Shown one piece after another: positions 8,596-17,175 of a stretch of 64,000 nt of DNA (positions are counted from its first letter, which is position 1; each line of letters begins with the position of its first letter). The notes beneath the pieces are model-generated. The model was given only the letters and a program-made list of their open reading frames with translations, had not been told where the DNA came from and made no database searches. The DNA comes from Actinomadura formosensis NBRC 14204 (lineage in GTDB: Bacteria > Actinomycetota > Actinomycetes > Streptosporangiales > Streptosporangiaceae). The stretch covers positions 1-64,000 of the forward strand of contig NZ_BCQQ01000015.1 of the NCBI RefSeq assembly GCF_001552155.1, read 5' to 3'. Made by a program: the position numbers and the translations under genes.

Positions 8596-9445
8596 TCATC
8601 GCCTTCCACTGCCGGTCGGCGACGGGACGCCAGGTGTCGTGGCGCTCGTGGAAGAGCGTGAACGCCTGTGAGCCGCACCAGCCGTCCGGGAGCAGCTCCG
8701 CCGGGAGGCCCGGGTCGAGGAACGGGAACCGGCGCCATTCCTGGACGAGCCTCGTGTGCGCGGCGAACGTCCCCGGGTCGTCGCCGGGACGCAGCGTGCG
8801 GACGGCGTCCAGGAAGTCCTCGTAGGCGAGTTCGATCTCGTCCAGGTCCCACGCCTGCCGGGCCACGCGCCGCGCCTCGGCCAGGTCGCCGAGCCGCCCG
8901 GTGAACAGCGTGGAGGTGTCCGCGACACCGATCTCGCCGAGGACCCCGCGCACCTCCGGCTCGCGCTCGGGACGCGGGCTCACCCACACGCCGGGGGAGA
9001 GGTTGCCGAGCCCGTTCCACGCGAGCCGCGTCCGCAGCAGGTGGCGGAGCCTGCGGTTGGTCTCCGGGACGGTCGCGAGGACGAGCAGCCACCGCCCGTC
9101 CCATTCGCCGACCGGGCAGCCGAAGCCGTAGATCCGCTCGGTGCCGTCGGTGAGCAGCCGCTCGCCGGACGCGGTGAGCCGCCAGGCGGTGCGGCGGCCG
9201 TGCCGTTCCCCGGCGAGCCAGCCCTCGGCGGCGCTGCGCGCGAGCGCCTGCCGGACCGCCTTCTCCTCCACGCCGAGCAGCCCGAGCGCGCGCAGGAACG
9301 TCGCCGTCCAGACCGGTTCGCCGGCGGGCAGGACGAACTCGCCCAGCAGGGTCAGCAGCAGCGAGCGGGCGCTCGCCGCGCCGAGCTCGCGCCGGCGCCG
9401 AAACTGGGGCCTGGGGTGCGCCGCGTCCTCGCCGTTTCGGGCCAT
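8585..9445 (-). CDS. PaaX-family transcriptional regulator
   Basis: This 286-residue protein has an N-terminal winged helix (about 20-85, with ARSLLLTLLGEFVLPAG and a segment ending EEKAVRQALARS), a central PaaX domain (WDGRWLLVLATVPE) and the C-terminal PaaX block. Known PaaX proteins repress phenylacetate genes and are released by an aryl-CoA. Here the gene is divergent from benzoate-CoA ligase and boxC-boxB, so benzoyl-CoA or a later CoA ester is the expected effector; this is inference. The ATG at 9445 is supported by AGGAGGAG 6 nt upstream. Its stop codon is embedded in a 15-bp tandem repeat. Confidence 0.85.
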   Translation of the reverse strand: MARNGEDAAHPRPQFRRRRELGAASARSLLLTLLGEFVLPAGEPVWTATFLRALGLLGVEEKAVRQALARSAAEGWLAGERHGRRTAWRLTASGERLLTDGTERIYGFGCPVGEWDGRWLLVLATVPETNRRLRHLLRTRLAWNGLGNLSPGVWVSPRPEREPEVRGVLGEIGVADTSTLFTGRLGDLAEARRVARQAWDLDEIELAYEDFLDAVRTLRPGDDPGTFAAHTRLVQEWRRFPFLDPGLPAELLPDGWCGSQAFTLFHERHDTWRPVADRQWKAMTAD

Positions 9446-9543
9446 GTGTTCTCCTCCTGAGCCCTTCTGGGGCGCGGCCGTCCGTGGAACGCTGTCCAGT
9501 ATTGCGCGACTCTCACCCGCTCGGCCATCATTCGACAAGTCCA

Positions 9544-9572
9544 TTGACTAACGTTTCATATATGTAGAGCAT
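9544..9572 (+). promoter_or_regulatory. Promoter/operator of the benzoate-CoA ligase gene
   Basis: A TTGACT -35 box (9544) and a GAGCAT -10 box (9567) are 17 bp apart. The 15-mer ATATATGTAGAGCAT at 9558-9572 recurs with one mismatch upstream of boxC (11284-11298), also preceded by TTGAC. The shared block is the best candidate for a joint regulator site. Confidence 0.6.
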
Positions 9573-9605
9573 TAGTGTCACGGTTCCCGGAGACTGGAGA
9601 TCCCG

Positions 9606-11210
9606 ATGACCGCTGAAACGGCGGCCGCACCGGCTGTGCCCGCCACGTTCAACGCTTCCGAATACCTGCTCCGGGCGGCGTCCGAGGACGAGACCGCCGG
9701 ACGGACGGCCCTCACCGGTCCCGGCGGCGATCTCGGCTACGGCGAGCTGGCCGAACTGGCCGGGCATGTCGCCGCCGGGCTGGAGGGCTGGGGCCTGCGC
9801 GGCGAGGAGCGGGTGGTCCTGTTCATGGCGGACGGCCCGTTCATGGCCGCCGCGATCCTGGGCGCGATGCGGCTCGGCGCCGTGCCGGTGCCGGTGTCGA
9901 CGATGCTGACCGGGGCCGAGCTGGCCGCGCTGCTCAACGACGCGCGGGCCAGAGTGCTGCTGGTCAGCGACCGGTTCGCGGCGGCGGCGGAGGCGGCGCT
10001 CGCGCACGCGCCGGGCGTCCGGCAGGTGGCGGTGGAGGGGGACGGCGGCCTGCAGGCGCCGCCCGGCGTGCGGGTGAGCCCCTTCGCGGACCTGATCGCC
10101 GCGGGGCGGGCCCGGGGCGGCGAACCCCGCGACCCCTACCTGACCTCGGACGACTCCAGCGCGCTGTGGCTCTACACGTCCGGCACGACGGGCAGGCCGA
10201 AGGGCGCGATGCACCGGCACGCCGGCATCCGGCACGTGGTGGAGACCTATGGCCGCCAGGTCCTCGGCATCACCCCCGAGGACCGCTGCTACTCGGTCGC
10301 CAAGCTGTTCTTCGCCTACGGGATCGGAAACTCGCTGTTCTTCCCGCTCGCCGCCGGCGCGACCGCGATCCTGGATCCGGACCGGCCGACGCCCGCGTCC
10401 GTCGCGGCACGGCTGATCGAGTACCGTCCGACGCTGTTCTTCGCGGTGCCCACCTTCTACGCCGCGCTCCTGAACGCGGACGTGCCGGTGGAGGCGTTCG
10501 CGTCCGTCCGGCTGGCGGTGTCGGCGGGCGAGCCGCTGCCCGCCGAGCTGTGCCGCCGCTTCACCGCGAGGTACGGCGTGGAGGTCCTCGACGGGATCGG
10601 CTCGACGGAGTGCCTGCACATCTTCCTGTCGAACCGGCCGGGGCGGGTCCGTCCCGGCACGACCGGCACCGCCGTGCCCGGCTACGAGCTGCGGATCGTG
10701 GACGCCGAGGGCGCCGAGGTCGCGCCGGGCACGCCGGGCACGCTGATGGTGAAGGGCGAGTCGATCGCGACCGGCTACTGGTGCCGCACGGACACCACCC
10801 GGAAGGTGTTCCAGGGGGAGTGGCTGCGCACCGGCGACACCTATGTGGTGGACGACGACGGCTACTACACCTGCCTCGGCCGGACGGGCGACATGCTCAA
10901 GGCCGGCGGGATCTGGGTGTCGCCGTCCGAGGTGGAGGGACGGCTGCTGGAGCACCCGGCGGTGTCGATGGCCGCGGTCGTCGGGCTGCCGGACGCCGAC
11001 GGCCTGGACAGGCCCGTCGCGGCCGTCGTCCTCAAGGAGGGGACGGCCGCCGAGCCGGGGGAGCTGATCGACTTCTGCCGGGCCGGGCTCGCGTCCTACA
11101 AGCGTCCCCGCGAGGTGCTGATCGTGGACGGGCTCCCGACGACGCCGACCGGCAAGCTGCGCCGCTTCGCCGTCCGGGAACTGGCCGCGACCTTGCTGAA
11201 CACGCCCTGA
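9606..11210 (+). CDS. Benzoate-CoA ligase family protein
   Basis: This 534-residue adenylate-forming enzyme would convert benzoate (or a close aryl acid), ATP and CoA into the aryl-CoA that enters the box pathway. The AMP-binding P-loop reads YTSGTTGRPKGAMH near residue 190, the A5-type motif is GIGSTECLHIF near 333, and the catalytic C-terminal lysine is in PTTPTGKLRR near 515. Overall similarity and length fit benzoate-CoA ligases rather than 4-coumarate or acetyl-CoA ligases. It is the first gene after the divergent PaaX promoter region and is followed by boxC and boxB. The exact aryl substrate cannot be read from sequence. Confidence 0.88.
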   Translation: MTAETAAAPAVPATFNASEYLLRAASEDETAGRTALTGPGGDLGYGELAELAGHVAAGLEGWGLRGEERVVLFMADGPFMAAAILGAMRLGAVPVPVSTMLTGAELAALLNDARARVLLVSDRFAAAAEAALAHAPGVRQVAVEGDGGLQAPPGVRVSPFADLIAAGRARGGEPRDPYLTSDDSSALWLYTSGTTGRPKGAMHRHAGIRHVVETYGRQVLGITPEDRCYSVAKLFFAYGIGNSLFFPLAAGATAILDPDRPTPASVAARLIEYRPTLFFAVPTFYAALLNADVPVEAFASVRLAVSAGEPLPAELCRRFTARYGVEVLDGIGSTECLHIFLSNRPGRVRPGTTGTAVPGYELRIVDAEGAEVAPGTPGTLMVKGESIATGYWCRTDTTRKVFQGEWLRTGDTYVVDDDGYYTCLGRTGDMLKAGGIWVSPSEVEGRLLEHPAVSMAAVVGLPDADGLDRPVAAVVLKEGTAAEPGELIDFCRAGLASYKRPREVLIVDGLPTTPTGKLRRFAVRELAATLLNTP

Positions 11211-11268
11211 GCGGGCGCCGGGCCATGGCCGCCCGGGACGGCCCGGCCGGTTGATGTACTACAAATCC

Positions 11269-11298
11269 TTGACGCATAAAACAATATCTGTAGAGCAT
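11269..11298 (+). promoter_or_regulatory. Second box promoter/operator, upstream of boxC
   Basis: A TTGACG -35 box (11269) and a GAGCAT -10 box (11293) are 18 bp apart. The block ATATCTGTAGAGCAT (11284-11298) matches the site before the ligase gene at 14 of 15 positions. This suggests that boxC-boxB have their own promoter under the same regulator. Confidence 0.6.
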
Positions 11299-11330
11299 GG
11301 TGGAGACGGCACCGGGGGGAAGGACAGCTC

Positions 11331-12986
11331 ATGACCACACCGCACGTGGAGTTCCGTGTGGACCCGTCCCGCTACCGGCACTGGAGCCTGGACGTCGAGG
11401 AACCCGTCGCCACCCTCACGATGGCGGTGGACGAGCGGGGCGGCCTGGTCCCCGGCTACGAGCTCAAGCTCAACTCCTACGACCTCGGCGTGGACATCGA
11501 GCTGTACGACGCCGTCCAGCGGCTCCGGTTCGAGCACCCCGGGGTACGGACGGTCGTGATCACCAGCGGCAGGGAGAAGGTCTTCTGCGCGGGCGCCAAC
11601 ATCCGGATGCTGGCCGCGTCCCCGCACCCGTGGAAGGTCAACTTCTGCAAGTTCACCAACGAAACCCGCAACGGCATCGAGGACGCGACGGCCAACTCCG
11701 GCCAGACCTACCTGGCGGCGGTCAACGGCACCGCGTCCGGCGGCGGATACGAGCTGGCGCTCGCCTGCGAGCACATCATGCTCGTGGACGACCGGTCCTC
11801 GGCGGTGTCGCTGCCGGAGGTGGCGCTGCTCGGCGTCCTGCCCGGCACCGGCGGACTGACCCGCGTGTCGGACAAGCGGCGCGTCCGCCGCGACCGCGCC
11901 GACTACTTCTGCACCAAGGTCGAGGGGCTGGGCGGCAAGAAGGCCGTCGCGTGGCGGCTGGTCGACGAGGCGGTGCCCCGCACGGCCTGGGACGCGACGG
12001 TCGCGGAGCGCGCCAGGGAACTGGCGGCCCGCTCGTCCCGGCCGCAGGGCGCCGAGGGCATCGCGCTGACGCCGCTCACCAAGGAGCGCACCGGCACGTC
12101 CATCACCTACCGGCACGTGTCGGCGAAGCTGGACCGCGCCGCCGGCGTCGTCGAGATCACCGTCGCCGGACCGGACGCCGAGCCCGGCGACGTCCACGGG
12201 CAGGGCGCGGACTTCTGGACGCTCGCCATGGCCCGCGAGCTGGACGACCTGATCCTCGACCTGCGCACCAACGAACTCGGGCTCGGCACGTGGACGTTCC
12301 GGACGACCGGGTCGGCCGGGCACGTCCTCGCCCATGACCGGCTGCTGCTCGACAACGCCGGGGACTGGCTCGCCAACGAGATCGTCCACTACCTCAAGCG
12401 GACGCTGAAGCGCCTGGACGTCACCAGCCGCAGCCTCATCGCGCTGATCGAGCCGGGTGGCTGCTTCGCCGGCTCGCTCCTGGAGATCGTGCTCGCCGCC
12501 GACCGCGCCTACCAGCTCGACGGCGTCTTCGAGGACATCGACCCCGGCGCCGACCCCGCCGCGATCACCGTGGACGCGATGAACCTCGGCCCGCTCCCGA
12601 TGAGCAACGGCCTCACCCGTCTGGAGACCCGCTTCCTCGGCGACGACGAGGCGCTCGCCGCCGTCCGCGACGCGGCCGGCAAGCCGCTCGAAGCCGCCGA
12701 CGCCGAGCGCCTCGGCCTGGTCACCTTCGCGCCCGACGACATCGACTGGGACGAGGAGATCCGCATCGCGCTGGAGGAGCGGGCCGGCTTCAGCCCCGAC
12801 GCGCTCACCGGGCTGGAGGCCAACTGCCGCTTCCCCGGCCCGGAGACCCTGGAGACCAAGATCTTCGGCCGGCTCAGCGCCTGGCAGAACTGGATCTTCA
12901 CCCGCCCGAACGCGTCCGGCCCCGACGGCGCGCTGCGCCGCTACGGCACCGGGCGGCGCGCCGACTTCGACCGAAAGCGAGCCTGA
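11331..12986 (+). CDS. boxC: 2,3-epoxybenzoyl-CoA dihydrolase (BoxC)
   Basis: This 551-residue crotonase-superfamily protein has the doubled enoyl-CoA-hydratase layout of BoxC. The first crotonase core includes VVITSGREKVFCAGANI near residue 80 and NGTASGGGYELALACEHI near 140; the second is a degenerate core after residue 280. BoxC hydrolyses and opens the ring of 2,3-epoxybenzoyl-CoA, releasing formate and an aldehyde-CoA. A GGGGGAAGGACAGCTC stretch supplies the ribosome site before the ATG. boxB follows after 3 nt, so they form one transcription unit. Assignment is strong because both box genes sit together. Confidence 0.93.
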   Translation: MTTPHVEFRVDPSRYRHWSLDVEEPVATLTMAVDERGGLVPGYELKLNSYDLGVDIELYDAVQRLRFEHPGVRTVVITSGREKVFCAGANIRMLAASPHPWKVNFCKFTNETRNGIEDATANSGQTYLAAVNGTASGGGYELALACEHIMLVDDRSSAVSLPEVALLGVLPGTGGLTRVSDKRRVRRDRADYFCTKVEGLGGKKAVAWRLVDEAVPRTAWDATVAERARELAARSSRPQGAEGIALTPLTKERTGTSITYRHVSAKLDRAAGVVEITVAGPDAEPGDVHGQGADFWTLAMARELDDLILDLRTNELGLGTWTFRTTGSAGHVLAHDRLLLDNAGDWLANEIVHYLKRTLKRLDVTSRSLIALIEPGGCFAGSLLEIVLAADRAYQLDGVFEDIDPGADPAAITVDAMNLGPLPMSNGLTRLETRFLGDDEALAAVRDAAGKPLEAADAERLGLVTFAPDDIDWDEEIRIALEERAGFSPDALTGLEANCRFPGPETLETKIFGRLSAWQNWIFTRPNASGPDGALRRYGTGRRADFDRKRA

Positions 12987-12989
12987 CCC

Positions 12990-14405
12990 ATGGCGATCAC
13001 CGCCGACTACACCGAGAAGATCCCGAACAACGTCGACCTGCGCGAGGACCGGCGCCTCCAGCGCGCCCTGGAGTCGTGGCAGCCGAACTTCCTGTCCTGG
13101 TGGGAGTCGATGGGCCCGTCCCTGCCCACGCAGGACGTCTACCTGCGGACCGCCGTGAACGTCGGCCGCGAGGGCTGGGCGCATTTCGGGCACGTCGCCA
13201 TGAAGGACTACCGGTGGGGCATCTTCCTCGCCGAACGCGACGGCGACCGGCGCATCGGGTTCGGCGCGCACAAGGGCGAGCCCGCCTGGCAGAAGGTTCC
13301 CGGCGAGTACCGCGCCGACCTGCAACGTCTCATCGTCATCCAGGGCGACACCGAGCCCGCGTCCGTCGAGCAGCAGCGCAACCTCGGTGCCACCGCGCCC
13401 AGCCTCTACGACCTGCGCAACCTGTTCCAGGTGAACGTCGAGGAGGGCCGTCATCTGTGGGCGATGGTCTACCTCCTGCACGCCTACTTCGGACGTGAGG
13501 GCCGCGAGGAGGCCGAGGAACTGCTCCACCGCAACTCCGGCAGCGAGGAGTCGCCCCGCATCCTCGGCGCGTTCAACGAGGAGACGCCCGACTGGTTGTC
13601 CTTCTACATGTTCACCTACTTCACCGACCGGGACGGCAAGTACCAGCTCGGCACGCTGAAGGAGTCCGGGTTCGACCCGCTGTCACGGACGTGCGAGTTC
13701 ATGCTCAAGGAAGAGGCCCACCACATGATGGTCGGCACCACGGGCGTCGACCGGGTGGTGGAGCGGACCGTCCAGCTCATGAAGGAGCACGACACCGACG
13801 ACGTCACCCCGCACGGCGCGATTTCGCTCGACGTCATCCAGAAGTACCTGAACTTCCACTACTCGGTGTCGCTCGACCTGTTCGGCTCCGAGACGTCCGG
13901 CAACGTCGCGAACTACTACACGGCCGGCCTCAAGGGACGCTGGATGGAGGGCCGCCGCCGGGACGACCACCGTCTCACCGACGACTCGATCATGGTGGAC
14001 GCCCTGGTCGACGGCGCCATCGGGCGGACCGAGGTCGCCGCGCTCACCGGCCTGAACACCGACCTGCGCCGCGAGTACGTCTCCGACTGCCAGAGCGGCG
14101 TCAACCGGTGGAACCGCATCCTGTCCGAGGCGGGCCTGCCGCAGCGCCTCTCCCTGCCGAGCATCGCCTTCAACCGGAAGGTCGGCGCGTTCGCCGGCAT
14201 CGAGACCACCCCGGACGGCGAGATCCTGAGCGCCGCCGAATGGGAGGGGCGCAAGGGCGCCTGGCTGCCGACGGAGGTCGACAAGACCCACGTCCGGTCG
14301 CTGATGCGGCCGGTCCACCAGCGCGGCAAGATCGCCGGCTGGATCGCGCCGCCGCGCAGCGGCGTCAACGGCAAGCCGTTCGACTACGAGTACGTCCGGC
14401 TCTAG
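12990..14405 (+). CDS. boxB: Benzoyl-CoA 2,3-epoxidase oxygenase subunit (BoxB)
   Basis: This 471-residue class I di-iron oxygenase epoxidises the ring of benzoyl-CoA using electrons from the reductase BoxA. Iron-ligand helices are visible as VEEGRHLWAMVYLLHAYFG near residue 150 and FMLKEEAHHMMVGTTG near 238, the second giving the E-E-x-x-H motif. Length and the IPNNVDL N-terminus match BoxB. It follows boxC by 3 nt. No boxA reductase is found in the window, so electrons must come from a gene elsewhere. A bidirectional hairpin begins at its stop codon. Confidence 0.94.
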   Translation: MAITADYTEKIPNNVDLREDRRLQRALESWQPNFLSWWESMGPSLPTQDVYLRTAVNVGREGWAHFGHVAMKDYRWGIFLAERDGDRRIGFGAHKGEPAWQKVPGEYRADLQRLIVIQGDTEPASVEQQRNLGATAPSLYDLRNLFQVNVEEGRHLWAMVYLLHAYFGREGREEAEELLHRNSGSEESPRILGAFNEETPDWLSFYMFTYFTDRDGKYQLGTLKESGFDPLSRTCEFMLKEEAHHMMVGTTGVDRVVERTVQLMKEHDTDDVTPHGAISLDVIQKYLNFHYSVSLDLFGSETSGNVANYYTAGLKGRWMEGRRRDDHRLTDDSIMVDALVDGAIGRTEVAALTGLNTDLRREYVSDCQSGVNRWNRILSEAGLPQRLSLPSIAFNRKVGAFAGIETTPDGEILSAAEWEGRKGAWLPTEVDKTHVRSLMRPVHQRGKIAGWIAPPRSGVNGKPFDYEYVRL

Positions 14406-14425
14406 ACCCGGCTCGCCGCCGGGTC
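14405..14425. terminator. Bidirectional hairpin between boxB and acyl-CoA dehydrogenase
   Basis: Perfect 8-bp arms (GACCCGGC and GCCGGGTC) with a 5-nt loop lie between two convergent genes and overlap both stop codons. There is no T-run, as is common in high-GC actinomycetes. Confidence 0.65.
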
Positions 14426-15566
14426 AGCGGGCGAGGTGGCGGGAGATGACCAGGCGCTGGATCTGGTTGGTGCCCTCGAAGATCTGCATCACCTTCGCTT
14501 CGCGCATGAAGCGCTCCACCGGGAAGTCGCGGGTGTAGCCGGCGCCGCCGAGGACCTGGACGGCGTCGGTGGTGACCTTCATGGCGTTGTCGGTGGCGAC
14601 CAGCTTGGCGATGGACGCCTCGCGGCCGTAGGGGCGGCCCGCGTCCTTCAGCCGGGCGGCGGACAGGTAGGTGGCACGGGCCGACTCGACGGCGGCGGCC
14701 ATGTCGGCGAGGACGAAGGCGAGGCCCTGATGGTCGATGATCGCCTTGCCGAACGCCTCACGCTCCTTGGCGTACGCGACGGCCGTGTCAAGGGCGCCCT
14801 GGGCGAGGCCGGTGGCGACGGCGGCGATGCCGAGGCGGCCGGCGTCCAGGCCCGCGAGGGCGATGGAGAGACCCTGGCCCTCGCGGCCGATCAGGTTGGC
14901 CGCGGGGATGCGCGCCTCCACCAGGCGGACGGTCGCGGTGGTGGAGCCCATCAGGCCCATCTTGTCCTCGGGCTCGTCGAACTCCAGGCCGGGGGTGCCG
15001 GCGGGGACATGGAAGCAGGAGATGCCGCGGGCGCCGTCGTCGGAGGTGCGGGCCATGACGGTGTAGAAGTCGGCCTCGCCGCCGTGGGTCGTCCACGCCT
15101 TGGCGCCGTTGAGGACGTAGGAGTCGCCGTCCCGGACGGCCTTGGCGCGCATCGCGGCGGGGTCGGAGCCGGCGTGCGCCTCGGACAGGCAGTACGCGCC
15201 GAGCCGCTCGCCGGAGAGCATGCCGGGCAGCCACCGCGCGCGCTGCTCGTCGGTGCCGTAGGCGAACAGCGGGAAGCAGGACAGCGCGTGGACGCTGACG
15301 CCGACGCCGACGCTCGCCCACGCCGCGCCGATCTCCTCCAGGACCTGCAGGTAGATCTCGTACGGCTGGGCGCCGCCGCCGAACTCCTCCGGGTACGGCA
15401 GCGTCAGCAGACCCGCCCGGCCCAGCGTCGTGAACACCTCGCGCGGGAACGTCCCGGTGCGCTCGGCGCCGGCGGCGTGCGGCGCCAGCTCCTTGGCCGC
15501 GATCTCGCGGGTGAGCGCGATCAGGTCCGCGGACTCGGGGGTCGGCAGGTGCCGGGTGGCGGGCAT
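14424..15566 (-). CDS. Acyl-CoA dehydrogenase
   Basis: This 380-residue flavoenzyme of the acyl-CoA dehydrogenase family shows the FAD/substrate motif AYCLSEAHAGSDPAAMR near residue 125, the ACAD segment KAWTTHGGEADFYTV near 155, and the C-terminal helix with VQVLGGAGYTRDFPVERFMR near 335. The catalytic base is expected in the last motif region (IFEGTNQIQR follows). It would oxidise an acyl-CoA to the enoyl-CoA; chain length is unknown. AAAGGAG lies 7 nt before the ATG. It is divergent from a TetR gene with a strong operator between them, so it is probably self-contained and substrate-induced. Confidence 0.92.
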   Translation of the reverse strand: MPATRHLPTPESADLIALTREIAAKELAPHAAGAERTGTFPREVFTTLGRAGLLTLPYPEEFGGGAQPYEIYLQVLEEIGAAWASVGVGVSVHALSCFPLFAYGTDEQRARWLPGMLSGERLGAYCLSEAHAGSDPAAMRAKAVRDGDSYVLNGAKAWTTHGGEADFYTVMARTSDDGARGISCFHVPAGTPGLEFDEPEDKMGLMGSTTATVRLVEARIPAANLIGREGQGLSIALAGLDAGRLGIAAVATGLAQGALDTAVAYAKEREAFGKAIIDHQGLAFVLADMAAAVESARATYLSAARLKDAGRPYGREASIAKLVATDNAMKVTTDAVQVLGGAGYTRDFPVERFMREAKVMQIFEGTNQIQRLVISRHLAR

Positions 15567-15590
15567 GGCGGGCTCCTTTCGGTACGCCGA

Positions 15591-15630
15591 CAGTACCAAA
15601 ACCAGTACTGGCGAACCCATTTTGGTACTG
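15591..15630. promoter_or_regulatory. TetR operator between acyl-CoA dehydrogenase and tetR
   Basis: An 11-bp perfect inverted repeat (CAGTACCAAAA at 15591, TTTTGGTACTG at 15620) encloses a second palindrome, CCAGTACTGG, at 15602-15611. It fills the divergent promoter region and ends 8 bp before the tetR start codon, so the regulator should control both genes. Confidence 0.8.
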
Positions 15631-15638
15631 TTCCCGGC

Positions 15639-16214
15639 ATGACCTCGCCGGACGAACGCGGGACGCGGGCGGCGCGGCGGCGCGAGGCGCTGATCGGGCG
15701 GCTCATGGAGGTGTTCCTCGACCGCGGGTTCGCCGAGCTGAGCGTCGCCGACCTGGCCGCCCTGCTGCGCTGCTCGAAGAGCACCCTGTACACGGTGGCG
15801 TCGAGCCGGGAGCAGATCATCGCGGCGGTGGTCCGCGCGTTCTTCCGCCGGGCGACCGGGCGGGTGGAGGCCGTCCTCGACTCGCAGGCGGACCCGCGCG
15901 AACGCGTCGGCGCCTACCTGCGCGCGATCTCGGCGGAACTCGCCCCCGCGTCCCCCGCCTTCTTCGCCGACCTGGACGCCTTCGCCCCCGCCCGCGAGAT
16001 CTACAAGCGCAACACCGCGTTCGCGGTGCGCCGCGTGCGGGGGCTCGTCCGGGAGGCGGCGCCCGGCACGGACGCCGCGTTCGTCGGCGCCGTCGCCGGG
16101 CAGGTGATGGAGTCCATCCACCGCGGCGAGATCAAGGCGCAGACCGGCCTGGACGACTCCGCCGCCTACGCCGCGCTGGCGTCCCTCATCGTCGCCCGCA
16201 TGACCGCCGGCTAA
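15639..16214 (+). CDS. TetR-family regulator of the divergent acyl-CoA dehydrogenase
   Basis: This 191-residue protein has an N-terminal helix-turn-helix (about residues 12-58, with FAELSVADLAALLRCSKSTLY) and an all-helical ligand domain. TetR proteins in this arrangement generally bind acyl-CoA and repress fatty-acid or branched-chain oxidation genes. No ribosome site is visible before the ATG, and the operator ends only 8 bp upstream, so a leaderless or very short-leader mRNA is likely. Its 3' end overlaps the convergent conservon GTPase gene by 4 bp. Confidence 0.88.
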   Translation: MTSPDERGTRAARRREALIGRLMEVFLDRGFAELSVADLAALLRCSKSTLYTVASSREQIIAAVVRAFFRRATGRVEAVLDSQADPRERVGAYLRAISAELAPASPAFFADLDAFAPAREIYKRNTAFAVRRVRGLVREAAPGTDAAFVGAVAGQVMESIHRGEIKAQTGLDDSAAYAALASLIVARMTAG

Positions 16215-16810
16215 CGCTGCGCCAGCTGGAGCGCGTGCTCGACCAGGGCGACCAGCACGCCCCGTGCCACCTCGCGGCTCCGCACGTCGCACATCAGCAC
16301 CGGGACGTCCGAGTCGAGGTCGAGCGCGTCGCGGATCTCATCCGCGCTGTAGCGGCGGGCGCCCTCGAACTGGTTCGCGGCGATGACGAACGGGATCCCC
16401 CGCTCCTCGAAGAAGTCGATGGACGCGAAGCTCGTGCTGAGCCGGCGGGTGTCGACCAGCACGATCGCGCCGACCGCGCCGTAGGCGATCTGGTCCCACA
16501 TGAACCAGAACCGCTCCTGGCCCGGCGTCCCGAACAGGTACAGCCGGACACCGCCGGAGAACGTCAGGCGGCCGAAGTCCATCGCGACGGTCGTGGTGGT
16601 CTTGCTCTCGATGCCGCCGAGATCGTCCACCCCCACCGAGGCGTCGGTGAGGGTCTCCTCGGTGCGCAGCGGGCGGACCTCGCTCACCGCGCCGACCAGC
16701 GTCGTCTTGCCGACGCCGAAGCCACCGGCCACCAGCACCTTGAGCGTGTGCAGGGGGACGTCGTCGTCTTGCCGTTGAGACACCGAGGACTCAGAGGCGG
16801 CGAAGTTCAT
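16211..16810 (-). CDS. cvnD: Conservon GTPase (CvnD-type ATP/GTP-binding protein)
   Basis: This 199-residue small GTPase is the last gene of a four-gene conservon. The P-loop GGFGVGKTTLVGAVSE begins near residue 29, the G3 motif reads FGTPGQERFWFMWD near 104, and ANQFEG near 146 takes the place of the usual NKxD. Conservons in Streptomyces act as membrane-associated complexes resembling eukaryotic G-protein-coupled systems and influence development and secondary metabolism. Its start overlaps the DUF742 gene by 20 bp, confirming an operon. No cytochrome P450 follows, unlike some conservons. Confidence 0.93.
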   Translation of the reverse strand: MNFAASESSVSQRQDDDVPLHTLKVLVAGGFGVGKTTLVGAVSEVRPLRTEETLTDASVGVDDLGGIESKTTTTVAMDFGRLTFSGGVRLYLFGTPGQERFWFMWDQIAYGAVGAIVLVDTRRLSTSFASIDFFEERGIPFVIAANQFEGARRYSADEIRDALDLDSDVPVLMCDVRSREVARGVLVALVEHALQLAQR

Positions 16811-17168
16811 CGAGCACTCTCATCAGGATGCGGGGGTCGGGACGTTCGGACGGTTCCGCCGCCTGCGGGACCTCTTCGATCAGGCCGTACTGGTGCAGGT
16901 CCTCCAGCAGGATCTGCACGACCCGGAACGGAAGGTCGGTCTCCGAGGCCAGGTCGGCGGGCGTCGACGGCCGCCGGCACAGTTCCAGCAGCCGCCGCTG
17001 CTCGCGGGACAGCCACACCCGGTCGCCCGGGGTGCGGCCGGTCGCGACGAGGATCGTGACCAGGTCGACGACGAGACCGCGGGGGCGGGTGCGCCCGCGG
17101 GTGACCGCGTACGGGCGCACGACCGGGCCGGCCTCCCGCCCGATCCAGCGTTCTCTCGGATTCTCCAC
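16791..17168 (-). CDS. cvnC: DUF742 conservon protein (CvnC-type)
   Basis: This ~125-residue protein matches the DUF742 family: the REAGPVVRPYAVTRGR segment is followed by a winged-helix-like C-terminal half ending in RILMRVLDELRRL. It is the third conservon gene and probably links the roadblock protein to the GTPase. I prefer the GTG at 17168, 7 nt after the upstream stop and close behind a GAGG sequence. A GTG at 17189 is the alternative and would overlap the roadblock gene. Confidence 0.88.
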   Translation of the reverse strand: MENPRERWIGREAGPVVRPYAVTRGRTRPRGLVVDLVTILVATGRTPGDRVWLSREQRRLLELCRRPSTPADLASETDLPFRVVQILLEDLHQYGLIEEVPQAAEPSERPDPRILMRVLDELRRL

Positions 17169-17175
17169 GGTCGCC

